DNA from: Solirubrobacter pauli
GTDB taxonomy: Bacteria; Actinomycetota; Thermoleophilia; Solirubrobacterales; Solirubrobacteraceae
Direction of reading: 5' to 3'
Length of the DNA: 64,000 bases
NCBI RefSeq assembly: GCF_003633755.1
Contig: NZ_RBIL01000003.1
Location: 62,001 to 126,000, forward strand
Part shown: positions 59,947 through 64,000 of the stretch, in pieces
Numbering within the stretch: the first letter of the stretch is position 1
Layout: each line of letters begins with the position of its first letter
Position numbers and translations under genes: made by a program
Notes under the pieces: generated by a model
Seen by the model: only the letters and a program-made list of their open reading frames with translations
Databases searched by the model: none
What the model was told of the DNA's origin: nothing

Positions 59947-61481
59947 CGGGGTTGCGCGCGTGCGTCGTCGTCCCGGCGCACAACGAAGAAGCGCTGGTCG
60001 GCGCCTGCATCGCGGCGCTGGCCGATCAGCGGGGCGTCGCGCGCGAGGCGTACGAGGTCATCCTCGTGCTGGACCGCTGCACGGACGCGACGGCCGAGCG
60101 GGCGCGCGCCGCGGCGGGCGACACCACCCTCCATGTGATCGACGCGATCGGCACCGGGGTCGGCCACGCGCGCCGCACGGGCATGGACCTCGCCGCCGGC
60201 CGGCTCCCCCACGACGGGCTGATCGCGACCACCGACGCCGACTCCACCCCCGCGCCCGACTGGCTCGCCACGCAGCTGCAGGCGGTGACGGACGGCGCCC
60301 GCGCGATCGGCGGGCGGGTCGAGATCGGCGACCATGACGTCCCGGACGCCGCGCTCGCGCGCCGGCAGGCCGAGATCCCGCGCCGGCACGCCGCGCTGAC
60401 CGGCGAGGGCGCGCGCGAGCACCACCAGTTCTCGGGTGCGTCGCTCGCCGTCACGGTCGACACGTACGTGCAGGTCGGCGCGCTCGAGCCGCGTGACGCG
60501 CTGGAGGACGAGGGCTTCGAGCGCACGCTGCACCGCCACGGCATCCCGATCGAGCGGCTCGCCGCGGTGCGGGTCACGACCTCCGGCCGCCGGATCGGAC
60601 GGGCGCCGCGCGGGCTCGCCGTCGACCTGCGCCGCAACGCCTGGCTGGACGAGCGCAGCTTCCACCACGCCGCCTTCACGGTCGACGCGCTGCTCGCCGC
60701 CAAGCGGCAGACGATCAGCCTCATCCTGCCCACGCGCAACGTGGAGGGCACGCTCGGCCGGATCCTCGACACGATCCCGCGCGCGCTCGTCGACGAGCTG
60801 CTCGTGGTCGACGGGCACTCGACGGACGGCACGATCGACATCGCGACCGAGCGTGGCGTCCGCGCCGTCACCCAGCCCGCGACCGGCAAGGGCGACGCGA
60901 TGTGGCACGGCCTCGCGCACACCACCGGCGAGCTGGTCGTCTATCTGGACGCGGACACGGAGGACTTCACCGAGGCGTTCGTGCTCGGGATGCTCGGACC
61001 GCTGCTGACGGCGCCCGTCGACTTCGTCAAAGGTCACTTCCGGCGCCCGTTCAAGCACGGCGACGCGACCCGGCCGGACGAGGGCGGCCGCGTCACCGAG
61101 CTGCTCGCGCGTCCGTACCTGAACCTGCACTTCCCGCCGCTGGCCGTGTTCCGGCAGCCGCTCGCGGGTGAGATCGGGGCGACGCGCGCGCTGCTGGAGT
61201 CGATCCCGTTCCCGATGGGCTACGGCGTCGAGATCGCGATGCTGATCGACAGCTACCGCGCGGTCGGCCTGGAGCGGATGGCCCAGGTGGACCTCGGCAC
61301 GCGCCAGAACCGCCACCAGTCGCTGGCGGACCTGTCGAAGATGGCGCTCGAGGTGCTCACGGCCGCCGAGCGACGCACCCACGGCGACGTCACCCCGGGC
61401 GCGCTGCTCGTGCCCGCCGCCGGCGACTTCACCTTGAAGACGCCGGTGACCGAGGAGCGCCCGCCGCTGAACGGGCGGTGA
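59943..61481 (+). CDS. gpgS: Fused glycosyltransferase: GT2-like domain plus glucosyl-3-phosphoglycerate synthase
   Basis: This is a 512-residue protein starting at TTG 59943 (4-bp overlap). Residues 1-250 form a GT-A domain (CVVVPAHNEEALVGACIAAL; ATTDADSTPAPDW; HQFSGASLAVT). Residues 255-512 are a second GT-A domain with GpgS/GT81 features: SLILPTRNVEGTLGRILDTI, VVYLDADTEDFTE, VKGHFRRPFK, GRVTELLARPYLNLHFPPLA, GYGVEIAMLIDSYRA and QVDLGTRQNRHQS. GpgS makes glucosyl-3-phosphoglycerate, the first step of glucosylglycerate and related methylated polysaccharide primers. The two catalytic domains in one chain suggest coupled steps. It overlaps the convergent 61429 gene by 53 bp. Confidence 0.85.
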   Translation: MTGLRACVVVPAHNEEALVGACIAALADQRGVAREAYEVILVLDRCTDATAERARAAAGDTTLHVIDAIGTGVGHARRTGMDLAAGRLPHDGLIATTDADSTPAPDWLATQLQAVTDGARAIGGRVEIGDHDVPDAALARRQAEIPRRHAALTGEGAREHHQFSGASLAVTVDTYVQVGALEPRDALEDEGFERTLHRHGIPIERLAAVRVTTSGRRIGRAPRGLAVDLRRNAWLDERSFHHAAFTVDALLAAKRQTISLILPTRNVEGTLGRILDTIPRALVDELLVVDGHSTDGTIDIATERGVRAVTQPATGKGDAMWHGLAHTTGELVVYLDADTEDFTEAFVLGMLGPLLTAPVDFVKGHFRRPFKHGDATRPDEGGRVTELLARPYLNLHFPPLAVFRQPLAGEIGATRALLESIPFPMGYGVEIAMLIDSYRAVGLERMAQVDLGTRQNRHQSLADLSKMALEVLTAAERRTHGDVTPGALLVPAAGDFTLKTPVTEERPPLNGR

Positions 61482-62616
61482 GGCCGGGCGGCGGCGCATC
61501 CCAGCGGGGTTCCGCGGGGCGGGTGCGCGCGGGCGGTGGAGGCTCGGCCGGGCGGACGGGTCGGGCCGGCGCGGTCCGCCAGCGGCGTGCCAGCAGCACG
61601 AGCACGGCTGCGAGCGCCAGCAACAGCAGGATGAGCGGCCATCGCCCGCCGGACGTGTCGCCGGGCGCTGGCGCCTGCTCCGGCGTGCCGACCGCCGATT
61701 CCTGGAGCGGCTTGCGGACGACGGCGCCGACCGCGGCCGAGAGCCGCGCGTCGGTGGCCTGCGCGGCGCGGCGGGCCGCGCGCAGGTGCGGCGCCGACGG
61801 CCCGGTGATGGCCCGCGCGAGCGCCCGGTAGGCGCCGGCCGTCGCGAGCAGCTCCCGCACGAGCGGCTCGCCCGCCGTCCCCGCGACCGGGCGCAAGGCG
61901 TCGGCGGCGTCGGCGTGCGCGTCCGCGAGCCGGAGGGCCGTCGCGTGTTGGGCCGCGCGGCGGTGGGTGGTGCCGAGGGCGGCGCGTTCGTCGCGACGTG
62001 CGCGGTCCAGGCGGGCGAGGGTCCGCGGGAGCTGCAGCTGCAGCGCCACGTCGGGCGCCGGGACGAGCGTCGGTGCGTCACCGACCGTCAGGGAGCCGAT
62101 CCCGCCGGCGCACCACAGCATCGAGCCGGCGTCGTCGATCGGGGACACGCACGCGACGTTGACCACGTGCTCGCGGGCGGGCACCACGGTCACGTCGAGC
62201 GTCTCGTCGCCCTTGCGGTCGACCAGCCCCGTGTACTCCCAAGCGGCGTGCCCGGCCACGTCGACGCTGCGCGGCCGCGGCGAGCGATCGCGGATCCGGG
62301 TGCGGAACGACCGGCCGATCAGCGATGGCCGGTCCGCCGGCTCGACCGTCACGAGCACCCGTTGCGGCAGCGGCGGAGCCGGTGCCAGCACGACCGACGT
62401 CCGGCCGGTGCGCACTGTCTGCCAGGCGCGCGGGACCTCGAGCCGCGCCGGCCCCGCGCTGACGACGCGCATCGCCACCGGCGGCTCCGGCTCCGGCCCC
62501 GCGGCCAGGGCGCGCACGAGCAGACCGCCGGCGAGGCCGAGCGCGAGCGCCGCAGCGCACGCCGCGGCGACTGACGCCGAGCGCCGGCCCGTCCGGGTGC
62601 GCCGGGACCCGCTCAT
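61429..62616 (-). CDS. Membrane-anchored protein with PsbP-like exported domain
   Basis: This is a 395-residue protein: N-terminal TM (VAAACAAALALGLAGGLLVR), then an exported beta-rich domain (about 45-180: RLEVPRAWQTVRTGRTSVVL ... VVNVACVSP ... MLWCAGGIGSLTVG), a long helical region and a C-terminal TM (WPLILLLLALAAVLVLLA) with a basic Pro-rich tail. The exported part is like small PsbP/LpqN-type domains. The function is unknown. It overlaps the upstream gene by 4 bp and the convergent glycosyltransferase by 53 bp. Confidence 0.65.
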   Translation of the reverse strand: MSGSRRTRTGRRSASVAAACAAALALGLAGGLLVRALAAGPEPEPPVAMRVVSAGPARLEVPRAWQTVRTGRTSVVLAPAPPLPQRVLVTVEPADRPSLIGRSFRTRIRDRSPRPRSVDVAGHAAWEYTGLVDRKGDETLDVTVVPAREHVVNVACVSPIDDAGSMLWCAGGIGSLTVGDAPTLVPAPDVALQLQLPRTLARLDRARRDERAALGTTHRRAAQHATALRLADAHADAADALRPVAGTAGEPLVRELLATAGAYRALARAITGPSAPHLRAARRAAQATDARLSAAVGAVVRKPLQESAVGTPEQAPAPGDTSGGRWPLILLLLALAAVLVLLARRWRTAPARPVRPAEPPPPARTRPAEPRWDAPPPGLTARSAAGAPRSPASSR

Positions 62617-63224
62617 CCCGACGAGTCGAAGCCGCCGGAGGAATCGAAGTCGGGCTGCGCCGGGCGCGGCGCCGCCGTGCGCACCGGCGCGGGTCGAGGC
62701 GCGACGGTCGCGGCGGGCGCGGGCCGGGGCGCGACGGTCGCCGCCGGCGCGACGGGCGTGCCGGCCGGCGTGGGCGAGGCGGTCACGACCGGGCGCGGCT
62801 GCGCGGCCCGCGGTCGGGCGGCCGGCCGGCGAGCCGCGCGCGACGTCGCGCGACGCCGCGCCGCGACCGTGAGCCGCGGAAGCGCCGCAACCGGGCTGAG
62901 CCCGGCCGGCGAGGACGTCGCCGCCACGACCGCGTCGGCGCCCACTCCGGCGCCTTCGCCCGAGGCCGCCGCCGCACGCCCGGCCCGACCGCCCGCCGCC
63001 GCGTCTTCGCCTGACGTCGCCGCCGCCCGTCCGGTTCGACCGCCCGCCGTCGCGTCTTCGCCCGGCGCCGCCGGCGCCCGCCCGGCGCCCGTGGCGGGCT
63101 CGTCGCCCGGCGTGGTGGACGTGACGTTCAGCGCCACGACGAAGCCGAGCACCGCGAGCACGATCAGCACCGCCGCGAGCGGGGCGCCGGCCGGTTCGCC
63201 CTGGCGGGTCAGGGCGCCGGGCAT
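62613..63224 (-). CDS. Membrane-anchored low-complexity Ala/Pro/Gly protein
   Basis: This is a 203-residue protein with one N-terminal TM helix (PLAAVLIVLAVLGFVVALNV). A low-complexity tail of Gly/Ala/Pro/Arg repeats follows (EDATAGGRTGRAA-type units; then repeats of ATVAPRPAP) and ends in two copies of FDSSG. It probably spans the cell wall. ATG 63224 is chosen over 63257. It is coupled to 61429-62616 (4-bp overlap) and to the upstream partial gene (16-bp overlap). Confidence 0.55.
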   Translation of the reverse strand: MPGALTRQGEPAGAPLAAVLIVLAVLGFVVALNVTSTTPGDEPATGAGRAPAAPGEDATAGGRTGRAAATSGEDAAAGGRAGRAAAASGEGAGVGADAVVAATSSPAGLSPVAALPRLTVAARRRATSRAARRPAARPRAAQPRPVVTASPTPAGTPVAPAATVAPRPAPAATVAPRPAPVRTAAPRPAQPDFDSSGGFDSSG

Positions 63225-64000
63225 CGGACGGCTCGCCGGGCTCCGGGTGGCAGGCAACGGTCGGTGCGCTTCGGCTCGTCGTCGCGCCGGATGACGATCA
63301 GCGTCGACTTCCCGATGAAGCCGGGCTTGGTGACGCGGATCTCGAGCCGCGTACCGGCGCGCAGCGCGCGCTCGAACGGGCGCAGGCGGCCGGTCGGCTT
63401 GGGCGCCGTGTAGGTCCGGACCGGGCAGTCGGCGCCGCGGCAGCGGACGCGAACCTGCGAGCCCCGGGGCGCGCGCACGCTCAGCAGCGTCACCCGCGCA
63501 CCGCCGGCGATCAGCAGGCCCTTGACCCGGACGACCGGGAACGGGCTCAGGCGCGGAGGCGGCGCCGGGGCGGGGACGACCGTGGGCGCGGGCGTCGGCA
63601 CGGCCGCCGGGGCGACGATCGTCGGCGCGGCCGTGGCGGGAGGCGTCGGGACCGGCGTCGCGGTCCCCACCGGCGTCGCGGTCGGGACGGGCGGCGGCGG
63701 AGGCGGAACGGGCGTCGCGGTCGGGGTGGGCGTCGGCGGCGGTGCGGCCGCCACGGGCGCCGTCGGGTCCGAGCGCTTCTCCACATAGCCCTCGGTGTTG
63801 GTCACCCGCAGCCGGACGCGCAGCACCGAGCCGACGTCCGCCTGCACCGGCCGGTACGTGGCGCTCGTCGCGCGGGCGACGACGTCACAGGACCCGGTCG
63901 TCTTGGCGCAGCGCAGCCAGGCCCAGACCGCGGTCGGCGTGGGGTCGCCCTGCCAGGTCGCCGTCGCCGTGAGCTGCGCTCCCACGCGCGGGGTGCCCGT
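63209..64000 (-). CDS. Secreted protein with Ig-like repeat and Pro/Thr-rich spacer (N-terminus beyond window)
   Basis: The frame is open to the right edge, so the N-terminus is missing. The visible part begins with an Ig-like unit (VGAQLTATATWQGDPTPTAV; WLRCAKTTGSCDVV; DVGSVLRVRLRVTNTEGY). A Pro/Thr/Val spacer of about 70 residues follows. The C-terminal domain ends with KPTGRLRPFERALRAGTRLE and DRCLPPGARRAVRCPAP, with two Cys pairs. Such Ig-like repeats on secreted proteins are common in Solirubrobacterales. It is the first visible gene of a three-gene envelope operon down to 61429. Confidence 0.7.
   Translation of the reverse strand, partial: TGTPRVGAQLTATATWQGDPTPTAVWAWLRCAKTTGSCDVVARATSATYRPVQADVGSVLRVRLRVTNTEGYVEKRSDPTAPVAAAPPPTPTPTATPVPPPPPPVPTATPVGTATPVPTPPATAAPTIVAPAAVPTPAPTVVPAPAPPPRLSPFPVVRVKGLLIAGGARVTLLSVRAPRGSQVRVRCRGADCPVRTYTAPKPTGRLRPFERALRAGTRLEIRVTKPGFIGKSTLIVIRRDDEPKRTDRCLPPGARRAVRCPAP

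Overview
This window is high-GC bacterial chromosome, about 72% GC by eye. Third codon positions are strongly GC-biased, GTG starts are common, and 4-bp start/stop overlaps (ATGA or GTGA) are frequent. Several features suggest an actinobacterium, most likely class Thermoleophilia (Solirubrobacter/Conexibacter-like): a secreted ELWxTDGT-repeat protein, collagen-like Gly-Pro-Ala linkers, many ECF sigma factors, leaderless-looking promoters and a tRNA-His without an encoded CCA. I see no phage, insertion sequence or CRISPR array. The species call is an inference.

Layout. 1-10744: secreted repeat proteins (ELW repeats, RTX repeats), an ECF sigma factor with a membrane partner, a GGDEF/HD-GYP c-di-GMP enzyme, a MATE exporter with a 2H phosphoesterase, and a collagen-like secreted protein. 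10929-16128: a phosphate-permease operon, a zinc alcohol dehydrogenase and a 14-TM MFS exporter. 16125-21931: a two-component system divergent from a VanY-type peptidase, lipoprotein, adaptor, ABC ATPase and FtsX-like permease operon. 21941-24700: a large LuxR-type ATPase regulator, with a paralogue at 35211-37934. 24743-29755: a divergent protease/sigma module (cytoplasmic subtilase; sigma factor, beta-rich protein and TPR-CHAT protease). 29764-34519: a DUF6518-like protein, an oxidoreductase/DsbA operon with two very small genes, and a TetR/MFS pair. 37975-46380: an accessory stretch of small membrane and secreted proteins, a TetR-controlled ABC exporter, a PadR unit and a lower-GC gene-poor gap. 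46502-54980: membrane and secreted proteins, VanZ, a VOC protein, a SigJ-like sigma factor with an FMN reductase, a TetR and two SDRs. 55035-61481: tRNA-His, a NodB deacetylase, an acyl-CoA-dehydrogenase-like protein, an M28 peptidase, a NodS-like methyltransferase, an FAD reductase and a two-domain glycosyltransferase ending in a GpgS domain. 61429-64000: three overlapping envelope/secreted genes that run off the window.

The strongest candidate for an under-described system is 24743-29755. A signal-less S8 protease, a small sigma factor, a 144-residue beta-rich protein and an intact TPR-CHAT protease are arranged around a divergent promoter that carries a perfect inverted repeat. This is the parts list of a protease-gated transcription switch. 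Other notable regulatory DNA: twin 15-bp palindromes flanking a -10 box before the TetR/ABC operon; an 11-bp-phased direct repeat before the two-component/VanY genes; an 8-bp-arm palindrome at the PadR gene; and a recurring TANNNT box 6-7 bp before start codons. All functional statements rest on reading motifs by eye; no database search was run.
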